Assembly (NCBI RefSeq): GCF_000969985.1
Contig: NZ_CP009526.1
Span: 682,001 to 746,000, forward strand
Origin: Methanosarcina barkeri str. Wiesmoor
GTDB taxonomy: Archaea; Halobacteriota; Methanosarcinia; Methanosarcinales; Methanosarcinaceae
Length of the DNA: 64,000 nt
Direction: 5' to 3'
Below the pieces are notes generated by a model. It saw nothing but the letters and a program-made list of their open reading frames with translations, had not been told where the DNA came from and ran no database searches. The translations under genes and the position numbers were made by a program. Position 1 is the first letter of the stretch. The number at the start of each line of letters is the position of its first letter. Positions 43,772 through 55,050 of this stretch are shown here, piece after piece.

Positions 43772-44345
43772 CAGGATTTTCTGTTAAGCTGTTTTGTATA
43801 AATTGCATATCCTTTTGTATAACTGACAAAATATTCAGAGCTTAACAAAAAGTTAATGTAATGATCGTGTTATACGGAGTTTAAACGAACACAAAAGATA
43901 ATACTGCTCGCACTTTTTCATACTGCTGGTCTGTTCTGGCGTGTGCGCTCTGGAGTGTTCTATTATACAGCTGCACGATATCGAGTCTTCAGATAGTCGT
44001 TTTGTGATAGCTAGGTCATATCTGATCTCTCAGCTCATATCGGGCAAAAGGTGAAATTCCATAAATAATTATAAAATCCCAGAAAATAATGGTAAATTCT
44101 AGAGGATTATTCAATATAGAAATCTTGAGATGACCCCCAATATGACAGTTTTTGAACTAAGGGACGAAAATAATGAGAACCTGAAGGTTCATCTAGAATA
44201 TATAGGCAGCTCTCCTTCTCCCGCTTGCTGAAGGAAAAAATAAGTATTATACGAAACGGTGTTTATAAAACTGTGTTTCTGAACTTAAGTTTAAGGCGAA
44301 TAAGATCGTTACCGGATGCCCGTCCAAGTACACGGAGTAATATTG

Positions 44346-45203
44346 ATGAATATTGAAGAGTGGGAAGAATACAGATATGTCGAATCAGGAATAAATAGCT
44401 TCATTGATCAAATGGACGAATCCAGCTTAAAAAAAATGGCAGAACATGTCTGTAATACCGGAGGAAAGCGAATTAGACCAATCATCCTCCTTCTCTCCAG
44501 TGAGATCTGTTCAGGTTCGTACCAACAGAGCCTCAATGCAGCTCTTGCTATTGAATTGATGCACTCGGCTTCCCTCATCCATGATGACCTGCTGGATCAG
44601 GGGCTTGTTAGAAGAAATCTGCCTTCAGCCCCTGAAAAATTTGGCCCTTCTAGGGCTCTTCTTTGTGGCGATTACCTGATTGCAAAATGCTTTGAGTTTA
44701 TTTCTCCATATGGGGAGAAAGTAGTCCGAGACTTCGGAAAAGCCGGGATGGATATGGCTGAAGGAGAAGTTCTTGATCTGAGACTCGATAAGGACAATTT
44801 CGGAGAAAATAACTATTTCGAATGCATTTACAAGAAAACGGCCTCTTTATTTGCCATTAGCGCTTCCATAGGGGCATACACTGGAGGTGCTGATGAAGTT
44901 CTGGCCGAGCGTTTTAATTTCTTTGGAAATTGCCTGGGAACTGCATACCAGATTGTTGACGACATTCTTGAGTTTCTTGAAGTGGTCGAAGGCAAGGAAT
45001 CGAAATTCACATCTGAAACTCTGCCGCATGTTTACATGAAGAATATGTCAAAGGAAGAAGCAATAGAAAAATCTACAGATGCTGTAAAGCTGCGTGTTAA
45101 TGCCGCAAAAGATGCCCTGTTGACATTTAATGAATGTCCGGCAAGGGAAAAACTCTTTCAGATTACTGATTATATAACTGTTGATATGCTTGAGATTATT
45201 TAA
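44346..45203 (+). CDS. Geranylgeranyl/farnesyl diphosphate synthase family protein
   Basis: From ATG 44346 (MNIEEWEEYRYVESG) the product has 285 residues; GGAG lies about 10 bases upstream, which favours it over ATG 44316. It has GGKRIRP, the first Asp-rich motif DDLLD (residues 80-84), a KTASLF segment and the second motif reading DDILE in place of DDxxD. It condenses isopentenyl diphosphate with allylic diphosphates for archaeal lipids or the methanophenazine side chain. The altered second motif and presence of other synthases in the genus leave product length open. A radical SAM gene follows on the same strand after 150 bp. Confidence 0.88.
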   Translation: MNIEEWEEYRYVESGINSFIDQMDESSLKKMAEHVCNTGGKRIRPIILLLSSEICSGSYQQSLNAALAIELMHSASLIHDDLLDQGLVRRNLPSAPEKFGPSRALLCGDYLIAKCFEFISPYGEKVVRDFGKAGMDMAEGEVLDLRLDKDNFGENNYFECIYKKTASLFAISASIGAYTGGADEVLAERFNFFGNCLGTAYQIVDDILEFLEVVEGKESKFTSETLPHVYMKNMSKEEAIEKSTDAVKLRVNAAKDALLTFNECPAREKLFQITDYITVDMLEII

Positions 45204-45354
45204 TCGCTCAGCTTTTCCTGAAAATGAACTGCGACACTGTCAAATTTCCGGTATGTAATATGGAAAAATAATATTATTTAATTTATTTAATCTAATAAGT
45301 TTTCTAACTTAATAAGTCTTCCAACTTTTGCCAACAACTTTACCAGGTGTATCC

Positions 45355-46536
45355 ATGCGAGTATATGATAGTCCGGTACTTAAGGTAAATGCCAGTACAG
45401 AAAACGAAAAAATTGTGCTTGATACAGAAGGTCCTCTTTCCCAGCTTGCAAAACCTTTCCTCAAACGCGTAAACAACATTTTTGCGGAAGAAAAACCCAT
45501 TTCAGTGGATGAAAACGAGATAATTTTCTCTACATGGATCCCACCTATTCCGGGGCCTGTTTTCAGTCGGGTGATAGGTGCTGAGATCGCAGCTATCCGG
45601 AAAAAAAGGGTCCCTGATCAGTTTTCAATAGGAATTACGGCTCGTTGTCCTAACCGCTGTATCCACTGTGGAGCAGCTGGTATCAAGCCAGAAAAAGAAC
45701 TTACCCTGGATGAAATTTCCGGAGCTATAGACCAGAGCCTGGATCTTGGGTCTTATCTTATTTCTTTCGATGGCGGGGAGACCATGCTTCGGGATGATCT
45801 TGTAGAGATGGTAGCTAGAGTAGATAAATCCAGGGCAATTGCTACCTGTCTCACCTCAGGTTTCAAGCTTTCCGAAGAAAGGGCAAAGGAGCTTAAAGCC
45901 GCAGGGTTATATGCCTCAAGAATTAGTCTGGACAGCCCAGTTGAAGCCGAACATGACCGCATTAGGGGCCGAGAAGGTGCATATAGAGATTCAATTGCCG
46001 GAATCAAAAATTCAATAGCTGCCGGGATCCTTACTGATATGTTTGTGGTTGTTTCCCCTCACAATATCGATGACCTTGAAGAATTTTACAACCTTGCATT
46101 TAACCTTGGAATGCATGAGCTTTCTATCTATGAAATTATTGCCGTCGGGCGCTGGCTTGAACATGAGGATGAAGTAATAGGGGAAAAAGATGTCTCAAGG
46201 CTTGAGAAATTCCAGAAAAAAATGAACTCTAAACCTGAAGGTCCCAGAGTCACCGCGTTCCCGTATTTTTTGGGGCCGAGTCTTTTTGGGTGTTTTGCAG
46301 GAAGACGATGGATGCATGTCGCTTCGGATGGGGAAGTAATGCCGTGTGCCTACACTCCTCTATCTTTTGGAAATATCTGTGAAGAACCTCTGGAAGCTAT
46401 CTGGAAGCGTATGGGTAAGCACAAAGCTTACAAAAAAGATAATGCCGTATATTGCATGATGCGCAACCCCGATTTCCGGAAGGAATATATTCATACAATA
46501 CCTCAGGGCGCAAAGATTCCTTACAGAGTTAAATAA
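45355..46536 (+). CDS. Radical SAM protein with SPASM-like C-terminus
   Basis: Starting at ATG 45355 (MRVYDSPVLKV, 393 residues), the protein has the radical SAM cluster C98-x3-C102-x2-C105 in CPNRCIHC, then GGE in FDGGETMLRDD and SRISLDSP. A C-terminal Cys-rich region (CFAGRRWMHVASDGEVMPCAY, CMM) may bind a second Fe-S cluster. It generates a 5'-deoxyadenosyl radical; the substrate is unknown. Its N-terminal 70 residues are unlike the core and may bind a partner. Location behind a prenyl synthase gene hints at lipid or quinone-like side-chain chemistry, but this is only context. The frame is open from 45328, but those nine codons look non-conserved. Confidence 0.85.
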   Translation: MRVYDSPVLKVNASTENEKIVLDTEGPLSQLAKPFLKRVNNIFAEEKPISVDENEIIFSTWIPPIPGPVFSRVIGAEIAAIRKKRVPDQFSIGITARCPNRCIHCGAAGIKPEKELTLDEISGAIDQSLDLGSYLISFDGGETMLRDDLVEMVARVDKSRAIATCLTSGFKLSEERAKELKAAGLYASRISLDSPVEAEHDRIRGREGAYRDSIAGIKNSIAAGILTDMFVVVSPHNIDDLEEFYNLAFNLGMHELSIYEIIAVGRWLEHEDEVIGEKDVSRLEKFQKKMNSKPEGPRVTAFPYFLGPSLFGCFAGRRWMHVASDGEVMPCAYTPLSFGNICEEPLEAIWKRMGKHKAYKKDNAVYCMMRNPDFRKEYIHTIPQGAKIPYRVK

Positions 46537-47290
46537 TATTTTTTATGTTATTTTTTAATTTTGTTTTTTTAATTGTCTATAAGGAAAATAAAAAATCTCA
46601 GAGGTTTTTTCTTAAAATACTCCTCTTTTATTTGAGAATATTCTGACCTTCTAATTTAAATTTTGAATACTGATTTCTGCATACCAGATCCATATGTCTT
46701 CGGAACCCTGATAGGAGTCTATTTTAAAAAGTTAGCTTTTGAATGGTTTGATTTTCTCGAAACTGAACTTATTTATAAAAAATCTCTTACAGTTTTGGTC
46801 AAATAAAGCAACGTATATTTTTTGCTTAAAAAAGCCTTCAAAAGTTTTTATTTAGGAAAAAAGATGCTAAAATTCCTTATATAAATTGATTCATTTATAA
46901 TTTTTTATCTGATTTTAATATAGTTTTGAATATATTCTCCAGATTTTACTTAACTTATTCAGGTTACTCTTCACATTTTATTTTCGGCACTTTCTTTGAT
47001 ATTTTTCGGTACTTAATTATATTTCACTGTCAGTGTTCAATTATTTTTTACTGTTATATTTAATCTTTTTCATTTTAACCGGATATTTTGCTATTTATAT
47101 TTTTAATTTTCTTAAAAATTTCTTATACATTGAATATATAATGATTTTTCATTATAGTTCTCCCACTCTTCTTTGATAAAACCGAAGCTGTTATATAGTT
47201 CTTTCGCGAAGGATTTGTTAACTACCTCCATTGGAGTAGGGATTTTTAATTATTAATTTATATATTAAATTTTGAGAGACGGAGATTCAC
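46537..47290. promoter_or_regulatory. Upstream region of the ATP synthase operon
   Basis: A 750-bp AT-rich spacer. TTGAATATATAATG at about 47129-47142 is a good TATA-like box for the operon, giving a leader of roughly 125 bases. A second, TTTATATATTAAA at about 47258-47270, is too near the ATG unless transcripts are leaderless. ACGGAGATTCAC is the ribosome binding site of ahaH. Confidence 0.45.
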
Positions 47291-47620
47291 ATGGCTAAAA
47301 ATGAAATCTTATCTGAAATAAAAAAAGCAGAGGAAAGCGCTAAATCAGTGGTTGATGAAGCCATTGAAGCGAAAAACAGGCGTATCTCCGAAGCTCGGGC
47401 TGAAGCCAGGGAAATCCTGAAGCAGGCCGAAATCGATGCACATAAAGCTGCACAAGACTCTTTTAAAGAGGGTGAAAAAAAGATCCTGGAGGAAAGAGAT
47501 AAGATCATAACCGATGGTGAAAAAAACGCATTAGCCATGTCCCAAAAAGCTCAAGCTAACATCGACAAATCCGTCAATTACCTTGTACAGGAGTTTGAGA
47601 GGGCGGTCCTTAATGAGTAG
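47291..47620 (+). CDS. ahaH: A-type ATP synthase subunit H
   Basis: The 109-residue subunit is an unbroken, Lys/Glu/Ala-rich amphipathic helix that pairs with subunit E to form the peripheral stalk of the A1Ao ATP synthase, linking the membrane subunit to the catalytic head. Composition and length fit family members, and position as first gene of the operon agrees with other Methanosarcina. Its stop codon overlaps the start of ahaI (ATGAGTAG at 47613-47620), so translation is coupled. Confidence 0.93.
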   Translation: MAKNEILSEIKKAEESAKSVVDEAIEAKNRRISEARAEAREILKQAEIDAHKAAQDSFKEGEKKILEERDKIITDGEKNALAMSQKAQANIDKSVNYLVQEFERAVLNE

Positions 47621-49547
47621 ACCTAAACAGATGACAAGGGCCGTTATTGTCGGGCACAAAAGCATTCTAAAAGAAACCATCGATGCACTACATGATACAA
47701 ATCTTTTTCACGTCGAAGACTTTGTTGAAGACGAGTCTGGTTTTAAGATCAGCAAGCCATTCAAAAACGCAGAAGAAGTCTCTAAAAAGCTTGTGAAGAT
47801 CCGATCTATCGCCAATTATTTGGGGATTGAAAGCAAAAAACCGGTAGTTCAGAAATCTGACGCTGTTCTGCGTGAACTTGACTCTAAGTTAAATGAACTG
47901 GACAGGACAATTTCAGCTAAAACGGAATCAATTTCTCAGCTTGAAAATGAATTAAAAGACATGGATTCTCAGAAAAGGGAAGTCCTGCCTTATCTGTCCA
48001 TCGATCTTGACTTCGATTATTTCCGTGGCTACGAAAGCCTCAAGGTTTTCGCAGGCACTTTAAAAAATAACCTGGAAGCAAGTCAGATTTCTAGTATCAC
48101 CCAAGCTTACGAACTGTACTTTGATCCTCAATCAAAAGCAGTTGTACTGTTTGTAGCTAATAATGATGCCGACAAAGTTTACGAATTACTTCAGGGTCTT
48201 GGATTCAAAGAGCTTAGAGTTCCGGAAAGAGGTGGTGTTCCAAGCGAACTTTTAAGATCCATTGAACAGAAAGAAGCCGACGTCACCAGAAGGATCGAAT
48301 CCTTAAAGGGTGAGATCGAGTCCTTGAAAACAAAGTACGCCGATTTTATCCTTGCAAGCGACGAAGTCCTGAGTATCGAGAGTCAGAAAGCAGAGCTGCC
48401 TCTTAGAATAGCTACATCTGAAAATGCATTCATAATTGATGGATGGACCCCCACCGAAAGTTATGACAGGCTTGTCAGTGTAGTTAACAACGCCACTAAC
48501 GGCAAGGCATACATTACCAGCCTCGAAGTTCGCGAGGAGGAAGAAGAAGATGCCCCCGTCGAGTATAATAACTCAAAATCAGTGGCACCGATGCAGCAGA
48601 TTATGGATCTGTATTCAAGACCTAAATATTTTGAAATTGATCCATCTTCAGCGATTTTCATTACCTTCCCGCTGATCTATGGAATGATTCTCGGAGACAT
48701 CGGATATGCACTGATATTGGGATCAATTGCACTGGCTATTAAAAAGGCAATAAAGTCAGATGCAGTATCTGATATGATGAATATTCTTATTTATTGTCAG
48801 ATTTGGACGATTTTCTTTGGACTTATTTATGGTGAGTTTCTGGGATTCCCTCTGGCGAGTACGCATGAAGAACAAGGTTTACTCCCGTTCTGGCATACAG
48901 TAACCCTGTTCCATTCAATTGGAGGAGAGGAATTTACTTTCCCAATTCACAGGGCTCACATGGTAATGAGTATGATTGTACTAAGCGTCGTCGTCGGACT
49001 GATTCACTTAAATCTCGGGTACCTGTTCGGATTTTCAAATATTGCAAGGGAACACGGGATGAAACACGCTCTTCTTGAAAAAGGCAGTTGGATGATTATT
49101 GAGCTTGGTGTACTTATTGCAGCTGTTGGTTATTTTGGCGGTTCAGCATTGATGTATGTCGGTGCTGTTGTTCTTGTTCTTGGAATTGTGATGCTCGCCA
49201 TGGGTGAGGGTATCGCTGGTATAGTCGAACTGCCATCTCTTATGGGTAACGCTCTTTCGTATGCCCGTATTATTGCAGTCGGTTTATCTTCGATTTATAT
49301 CGCAAGTACAGTCAATGACATCGCTTTTGGAATGGTCTGGCCTGATCATTCTAAGATCGGTTTCGCGGCAATAGCTGCAATTATCGTATTTATACTCGGA
49401 CACGCTCTTAACACCGTTCTGAGTATCATCGCTCCCGGACTACATGCACTCAGGTTGCAGTACGTAGAATTCTTTGGAAAATTCTATGAAGGCGGGGGCA
49501 GAAAATTCAACCCATTCGGATATATAAGAAAATACACGGAGGAATAA
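47613..49547 (+). CDS. ahaI: A-type ATP synthase subunit I (membrane stator)
   Basis: ATG 47613 overlaps the ahaH stop and starts the conserved sequence [14 protein letters not shown]; an earlier in-frame TTG 47583 lies within ahaH. The 644 residues comprise a cytoplasmic coiled-coil arm (1-330) and a membrane part with seven or eight helices from about 350. R552 in [15 protein letters not shown] is the conserved Arg that faces the rotor ring and is essential for ion transfer. With ahaK it forms the ion channel, driven by Na+ or H+ gradient. The end of the gene holds the ribosome binding site of ahaK (CGGAGGAATAAAAAC). Its last 240 bases are duplicated, in decayed form, at 60868-61083. Confidence 0.96.
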   Translation: MSRPKQMTRAVIVGHKSILKETIDALHDTNLFHVEDFVEDESGFKISKPFKNAEEVSKKLVKIRSIANYLGIESKKPVVQKSDAVLRELDSKLNELDRTISAKTESISQLENELKDMDSQKREVLPYLSIDLDFDYFRGYESLKVFAGTLKNNLEASQISSITQAYELYFDPQSKAVVLFVANNDADKVYELLQGLGFKELRVPERGGVPSELLRSIEQKEADVTRRIESLKGEIESLKTKYADFILASDEVLSIESQKAELPLRIATSENAFIIDGWTPTESYDRLVSVVNNATNGKAYITSLEVREEEEEDAPVEYNNSKSVAPMQQIMDLYSRPKYFEIDPSSAIFITFPLIYGMILGDIGYALILGSIALAIKKAIKSDAVSDMMNILIYCQIWTIFFGLIYGEFLGFPLASTHEEQGLLPFWHTVTLFHSIGGEEFTFPIHRAHMVMSMIVLSVVVGLIHLNLGYLFGFSNIAREHGMKHALLEKGSWMIIELGVLIAAVGYFGGSALMYVGAVVLVLGIVMLAMGEGIAGIVELPSLMGNALSYARIIAVGLSSIYIASTVNDIAFGMVWPDHSKIGFAAIAAIIVFILGHALNTVLSIIAPGLHALRLQYVEFFGKFYEGGGRKFNPFGYIRKYTEE

Positions 49548-49551
49548 AAAC

Positions 49552-49797
49552 ATGGTAGATGGAGCAACAGCAAACTTATTTCTGGACGCAGCAGGAGCAA
49601 AAGCAATCGGTGCATCAATTGCAATCGCATTAACCGGGATTGCGTCCGCAATAGCTGAAAAAGATATCGGTACAGCAGCAATCGGCGCAATGGCAGAAAA
49701 CGAAGGATTATTTGGTAAGGGCCTGATCCTTACTGTCATTCCAGAAACCATTGTTATCTTCGGTCTCGTCGTCGCACTGCTTATCAATTCTGCTTAA
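49552..49797 (+). CDS. ahaK: A-type ATP synthase rotor-ring subunit K (c subunit)
   Basis: The 81-residue proteolipid has two membrane helices (about residues 17-38 and 57-79). E65 in IPETIVIFG is the ion-binding carboxylate; the short inter-helix loop carries ENEGLFGKG. Many copies form the rotor ring that turns as Na+ or H+ passes. It starts four bases after ahaI, with GGAGGAATAAAAAC as ribosome binding site, and is followed by a 190-bp spacer with three strong hairpins, probably to set its high expression. A second copy with one amino-acid difference is at 61109-61354. Confidence 0.96.
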   Translation: MVDGATANLFLDAAGAKAIGASIAIALTGIASAIAEKDIGTAAIGAMAENEGLFGKGLILTVIPETIVIFGLVVALLINSA

Positions 49798-49822
49798 ATT
49801 TAAGAGCCTTACTCTTAAATTT

Positions 49823-49955
49823 CTTAGAGCATTGCTTTAGGCTTGCCTGGGCTTTTTTCCTTGCCAGGCAGGCCTGGAGCTATATGATGCTCTAAGTTTT
49901 CTTAGGTATCGTTGCACTCTAAGCAGCTTAGAGTTTTTGCTCTAGGCTTTAGAGC
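49823..49955 (+). ncRNA. Three consecutive mRNA hairpins between ahaK and ahaE
   Basis: Hairpin 1: a perfect 10-bp stem CTTAGAGCAT/ATGCTCTAAG (49823-49832 with 49887-49896) enclosing an inner GCCTGG/CCAGGC stem (49845-49850, 49864-49869). Hairpin 2: ACTCTAAG-CAG-CTTAGAGT (49916-49934) followed by TTTT. Hairpin 3: GCTCTA-GGCTT-TAGAGC (49939-49955) followed by a T-rich stretch. They probably act as attenuator or 3' end stabiliser so that ahaK is made in excess over the downstream subunits. They also share CTCTAAG/CTTAGAG and could refold into alternatives. Confidence 0.75.
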
Positions 49956-49990
49956 ACTTTTTTGCTCTAAATTTATTTGGAGGTGTAAGC

Positions 49991-50542
49991 ATGGGACTAG
50001 AGATTGTTGTAAAAGACATCCAAGAGGGTGCAAGTGCTGAGGTTTCCCGTATAAAAGCCGAAGGCGATGCAAAGGCCTCCGAGATCATAAATGAAGCTAA
50101 GGAAGTACAGAAAAAGACGCTCGGAGACAGCCTTGCCAAGGCAGAAGAGGACCTCCAAAATCTGCACCAGCAGGTCATATCAAGTGCAAATCTGGAAGTG
50201 AAAAGAATTACGCTTAATAAGCGTAAGGATCTTCTAGACAAAGTTTATGTCCAGACAGTTGAAAAAATTAAGTCAATGCCGGCATCCAAAAAAGAAGAGC
50301 TGTTGAAAAATATTCTCAGCAAGTACGAAGCTAGCGGTGCTAGAGTTTACTCTTCTAAAGATTCTGAAGATATTGTCAAGAAGTTAACTTCTCTATCTTA
50401 CGCTGGTAATCTTGATGCTATTGGTGGAATTGTTCTGGAAAACGAGGATGGGACGGTCAGGTTAGATTTCACATATGATTCAATCCTGAAAAACGTGTAT
50501 GAGCGTTCATTGAAGCAGATATCTGATCTATTATACGGGTGA
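49991..50542 (+). CDS. ahaE: A-type ATP synthase subunit E
   Basis: The 183-residue subunit has a long N-terminal helix (1-90) rich in Glu, Lys and Ala that pairs with AhaH and a C-terminal globular domain that binds the A/B head, forming the peripheral stalk. GGAGGTG precedes ATG 49991 at good distance. ahaC follows after six bases. Sequence features and operon position fit the family. Confidence 0.95.
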   Translation: MGLEIVVKDIQEGASAEVSRIKAEGDAKASEIINEAKEVQKKTLGDSLAKAEEDLQNLHQQVISSANLEVKRITLNKRKDLLDKVYVQTVEKIKSMPASKKEELLKNILSKYEASGARVYSSKDSEDIVKKLTSLSYAGNLDAIGGIVLENEDGTVRLDFTYDSILKNVYERSLKQISDLLYG

Positions 50543-50548
50543 TGTTCG

Positions 50549-51631
50549 ATGCGGCTTTTGGAGAAACTCTGGGGGCAAAAACCCTCACGAAAATCCGATA
50601 AGAAGAAAAATGGCACTTCTAACTATCCCTATGCCGTAACCCGTGTCCGAGCTATGAAGAGCAAGCTGCTCCCTAAAGAATCATACCCCCGGCTTCTTAA
50701 CATGGGAATTGATGGGATTACCCGCTTTATCCAAGAGTCTGAATACAAAAACGACGTTAACGAACTGGCAATGAAATATAGTGGTGGCGATCTGGCAGAA
50801 CACGCATTGAACAGAAATCTTGCGCTCACATATGATAAGTTGGTAAGAATTACCGGAGGAGAATTGAATTACCTGGTTGTTGCATACCTCAAAAGATACG
50901 ACATCTGGAACATAAAAACACTTCTTCGTGGTAAAATCTACAATGCATCTGCTGAAGATATCATGGAATCACTGATTGCTGCCGGGGAGTTTACCTATAC
51001 TTCTATGTCAGAACTTGCAGCCAAGGCTACATATAAAGAAATAATTGAAGCCCTGAAATATTCTGAGTACTACCCCCTGCTGCAGAAGTTTGACGGAACT
51101 AACCTGGCATACATAGAGAATGAACTTGACAAAATGTATTACACAGGCTTGTTTGGAGCAATAGGAAAACCAAGATCTAAGGACCGCAAGCTCTTTCTTA
51201 AAGTTGTCAGATTAGAAGTAGACGTCAAGAACTTAATAAATCTTTTCAGACTGAAAAAAGCAGGAGTTATGCAGCTTGATGAAATCATGCCTCTCATGAT
51301 TGAAGGCGGTCTTGAGTTAAAACCCGAGAAACTGGCGACTCTCCCATATGACGAGTTTGTCAATGAGCTTCAAAGAACTCAGTACTGGGACGTAATTTCA
51401 GGCGTTACGAGTTCAGATATGACTTCTTTGACTACTCTTGAAAGCAGGCTCACAAGATATTATCTTGAATCTTCAACCGTTCTCTCGCATGTATCCCCGA
51501 TCTCAGTTGCACCTATTCTGGATTATATCATTCATAAACATAATGAGGCTACTAATCTCAGGATCATCTTCAGGGGTAAGGAGACTGGCCTCAGTGATGA
51601 GTTAATCAAAGACCAGTTGGTGGTTATATAA
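50549..51631 (+). CDS. ahaC: A-type ATP synthase subunit C
   Basis: The 360-residue all-helical protein (V-ATPase subunit d/C family) caps the rotor ring and connects it to the central stalk. Typical pattern: repeated [19 protein letters not shown]-like helical segments and [17 protein letters not shown] around residue 210. GGTGAT lies 8 bases before ATG 50549, six bases after ahaE. The ahaF start codon overlaps its stop (TAATGG). Confidence 0.95.
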
Positions 51632-51933
51632 TGGAATTAGCGGTGATCGGTAAGAGCGAATTTGTTACAGGATTCAGACTGGCTGGTGTCAGGAAGGTTT
51701 ATGAAACCGCAGATATCGCAGCCACTGAGTCCGTTGTAAAATCGGTGCTTGAAGACAAAAGTGTCGGGATTCTTGTAATGCATAATGATGACATTGGTAA
51801 TCTGCCGGAAATGCTAAGGAAAAACTTGAATGAGTCTGTCCAGCCTACAGTAGTAGCCCTTGGAGGCAGTGGATCAGGCTCGAATTTAAGAGATAAGATA
51901 AAACAAGCGGTAGGTGTTGATCTGTGGAAGTAA
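51631..51933 (+). CDS. ahaF: A-type ATP synthase subunit F
   Basis: The 100-residue subunit has the small Rossmann-like fold of the central stalk ([38 protein letters not shown]). It joins subunits C and D in the rotor shaft and can affect ATP hydrolysis. Its ATG overlaps the ahaC stop by one base and its last ten bases overlap the GTG start of ahaA. Confidence 0.95.
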
Positions 51934-53660
51934 AAGGTGAAATTTATCGTGTGTCTGGGCCTGTCGTCACCGTTACCGGCTTGCAGGCAAAAATGTATGA
52001 CCTGGTCAAAGTCGGTGATGAAGGTCTTATGGGTGAAGTCATCCAGATATTAGGGCCCAAGACCATCATCCAGGTATACGAAGAGACCGCAGGTATCAAG
52101 CCAGGGGAACCCTGTTATTCTACAGGTTCGTCTCTGTCCGTGGAACTTGGTCCGGGTCTTCTTTCAAGTATTTATGATGGGGTTCAGAGACCACTGCATG
52201 TCCTGCTCGAAAGGACGGGCGGTTTCATTGGCAGAGGTGTCACTGCAGATGGGCTTGACCACAAGAAACTCTGGGAGTTCAAACCCGTTGCCAAGAAAGG
52301 CGATTCCGTAAAAGGCGGAGATGTAATTGGTGTTGTACAGGAAACCGTGAATATTGAACATAAGATCATGGTGCCTCCTGATATCTCAGGTACAATTTCC
52401 GACATAAAGAGCGGAAACTTTACGGTAGTAGACACAATCTGTACTCTGACTGATGGGACCGAATTGCAGATGATGCAAAAATGGCCTGTCAGGAGACCCA
52501 GACCTGTTAGGACAAAACTTACTCCAACCAGGCCTCTTGTTACAGGAATGAGAATCCTTGATGGGCTTTTCCCTGTGGCAAAAGGTGGGACGGCTGCAAT
52601 TCCCGGACCTTTCGGATCGGGAAAGACTGTTACTCAGCAGTCTCTTGCAAAGTGGAGTGACACCGAAATTGTGGTCTACATCGGTTGTGGTGAACGCGGA
52701 AACGAAATGGCAGACGTTCTGAGCGAATTCCCTGAACTTGAAGACCCGCAGACAGGGCGCCCACTGATGGAGCGTACTGTTCTTATCGCTAACACTTCAA
52801 ACATGCCTGTGGCCGCAAGAGAAGCATCTGTGTACACAGGGATCACCATTGCAGAATATTTCCGTGACATGGGATTAGACGTGTCCCTTATGGCAGACTC
52901 CACCTCAAGGTGGGCAGAAGCCATGAGAGAAATCTCCTCCCGTCTGGAAGAAATGCCTGGTGAAGAAGGTTATCCAGCGTACCTATCTGCAAGGCTGGCC
53001 GAATTCTACGAGCGTGCCGGGGTTGCGGAGAGTCTTTGCGGTGAGACAGGTTCCATTACTGTTATTGGAGCAGTATCTCCACCTGGTGGTGACTTCTCAG
53101 AGCCTGTTACACAGAATACCCTGCGTATCGTAAAAGTGTTCTGGGCTCTCGATGCCAAACTCTCTCAGAGGCGTCACTTCCCGGCCATCAACTGGCTGAA
53201 CAGTTACAGTCTGTACAAGGACAGTCTTAATGACTGGTTTGCAGATAACGTGGCTCCTGATTATGTGCCTTTGAGGGAAAGGGCAATGGAAATGCTCCAG
53301 ACAGAATCTGAACTGCAGGAAATCGTACAGCTTGTAGGTTCCGATGCTCTGCCAGATGACCAGCAGCTTCTGCTTGAAATCACCCGTATGCTCAGGGAAA
53401 TTTTCCTGCAGCAGAATGCATTCCACCCAGTAGATGCCTACAGCCCGTTCGCTCAGCAGTACAGGATCCTTAAGGCAATCATGAAATGGGGAGACGCTGC
53501 AATGGAAGCCTTGAAATCAGGTGTTCCTGTTCCTGAAATTCTCAAACTTGAATCCAAAAATGTGCTTGCTAAGGTCAAGTATGAGGAGAAGTTTGATGAG
53601 TCTATGAACGCTGTCCTGACACAGATGGATAAAGAGTTTGCATCCCTGAGAGGTAGGTAA
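51924..53660 (+). CDS. ahaA: A-type ATP synthase catalytic subunit A
   Basis: The 578-residue catalytic subunit has an N-terminal beta barrel, the non-homologous region (about 110-190) typical of A/V-type A subunits, and the nucleotide-binding domain with P-loop GPFGSGKT near residues 228-235 and the catalytic GERGNEM (about 253-259). The C-terminal helical domain is normal in length. It synthesises ATP in alternation with subunit B. GTG 51924 overlaps ahaF and GGTGTTGAT is the ribosome binding site. No intein is present. Confidence 0.97.
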
Positions 53661-53662
53661 AT

Positions 53663-55045
53663 ATGGTAAAAGAGTATAAGACAATCACTCAGATTGCAGG
53701 ACCGCTTGTCTTTGTTGAGAAAACAGAGCCTGTAGGCTATAAAGAAATTGTCACTATCAACATGCCTGACGGGACCACCCGCAGAGGCGAGGTGCTGGAC
53801 TCATCTTCAGACATAGTGGTTATCCAGATTTTTGAAGGTACTACTGGTCTGGACAAGGAGTGTGGTGTAGTCTTTACAGGGGAAACCCTGAAGCTCCCTG
53901 CATCCATTGACCTTCTCGGAAGGATCCTTTCAGGTTCAGGAGAACCACTTGACGGTGGACCCAGGATTGTGCCTGACCAGCTTCTGGACATCAACGGAGC
54001 TGCAATGAACCCATATGCCAGGCTGCCTCCAAAGGATTTCATCCAGACAGGTATCTCCACAATAGACGGAACAAACACCCTTGTCCGTGGACAGAAACTG
54101 CCTATTTTCTCAGCTTCAGGTCTTCCACACAACGAGATTGCTTTGCAGATCGCAAGGCAGGCTGCGGTGCCGGGATCTGAATCTGCTTTCGCAGTAGTTT
54201 TTGCAGCAATGGGTATTACCAATGAAGAAGCCCAGTACTTCATGAGCGACTTCGAAAAGACCGGGGCTCTTGAAAGGGCTGTTGTGTTCCTCAATCTTGC
54301 AGATGACCCGGCTGTCGAACGTATAGTCACTCCGCGTATGGCTTTGACTGCAGCTGAATATCTGGCATACGAACACGGCATGCACGTACTTGTCATTCTG
54401 ACCGATATTACCAACTATGCAGAAGCTCTTCGTCAGATGGGTGCCGCCCGTAACGAAATTCCTGGTCGCCGTGGGTATCCTGGTTACATGTACACTGACC
54501 TTGCAACTCTCTATGAGCGCGCAGGTATTGTTAAGGGTGCAAAGGGATCAGTTACTCAGATTCCAATTCTCTCGATGCCTGGTGACGATATTACCCACCC
54601 GATTCCTGACCTGTCCGGGTATATTACCGAAGGGCAGATTGTGGTTTCAAGAGAACTGCACAGGAAAGGTATCTACCCGCCAATTAATGTGCTGCCATCC
54701 CTGTCAAGGCTGATGAACTCCGGTATCGGAGCAGACAAGACAAGGGAAGATCACAAGGCGGTTTCTGACCAGATGTATGCAGGTTATGCAGAAGGGCGTG
54801 ACCTGAGAGGTCTCGTGGCTATCGTCGGTAAAGAAGCTCTGTCTGAGAGAGACGTCAAGTTCCTTGAGTTTGCTGACCTTTTTGAGGACCAGTTTGTCCG
54901 TCAGGGCAGAAACGAAAACAGGACAATTGCAGACACTCTGGACATTGGATGGAAGATCCTTGCACACCTGCCTGAAAACCAGCTGGGTAGGATTGACAAC
55001 AAATACATCCAGAAATACCATCCTGCACACAGAAAGGGTCAGTGA
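53663..55045 (+). CDS. ahaB: A-type ATP synthase regulatory subunit B
   Basis: The 460-residue subunit is homologous to A but lacks the P-loop: the matching position reads [10 protein letters not shown]. It binds nucleotides at the non-catalytic interface. Conserved [26 protein letters not shown] and the [10 protein letters not shown] stretch support the call. ATG 53663 is two bases after the ahaA stop, with GAGGTAGGT as ribosome binding site. Confidence 0.97.
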   Translation: MVKEYKTITQIAGPLVFVEKTEPVGYKEIVTINMPDGTTRRGEVLDSSSDIVVIQIFEGTTGLDKECGVVFTGETLKLPASIDLLGRILSGSGEPLDGGPRIVPDQLLDINGAAMNPYARLPPKDFIQTGISTIDGTNTLVRGQKLPIFSASGLPHNEIALQIARQAAVPGSESAFAVVFAAMGITNEEAQYFMSDFEKTGALERAVVFLNLADDPAVERIVTPRMALTAAEYLAYEHGMHVLVILTDITNYAEALRQMGAARNEIPGRRGYPGYMYTDLATLYERAGIVKGAKGSVTQIPILSMPGDDITHPIPDLSGYITEGQIVVSRELHRKGIYPPINVLPSLSRLMNSGIGADKTREDHKAVSDQMYAGYAEGRDLRGLVAIVGKEALSERDVKFLEFADLFEDQFVRQGRNENRTIADTLDIGWKILAHLPENQLGRIDNKYIQKYHPAHRKGQ

Positions 55046-55050
55046 TTACC

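Larger units (their letters stand above)
42241..44345. other. Two-kilobase region without a firm gene
   Basis: It contains copy 2 of the CGCTTCGCTCAAGAGG repeat (42318-42353), a short frame with a strong ribosome binding site (42622-42705), and a 15-bp tandem repeat (43682-43771). A TATA-like AGAATATATAGG at about 44195-44206 could serve the prenyl synthase gene. The rest is AT-rich with no coding signature. Confidence 0.5.

Noticed and set aside
47583-47612. Earlier start of ahaI inside ahaH
   Set aside because: ATG 47613 overlaps the ahaH stop and begins the conserved sequence; the earlier TTG adds ten residues read from ahaH in another frame.
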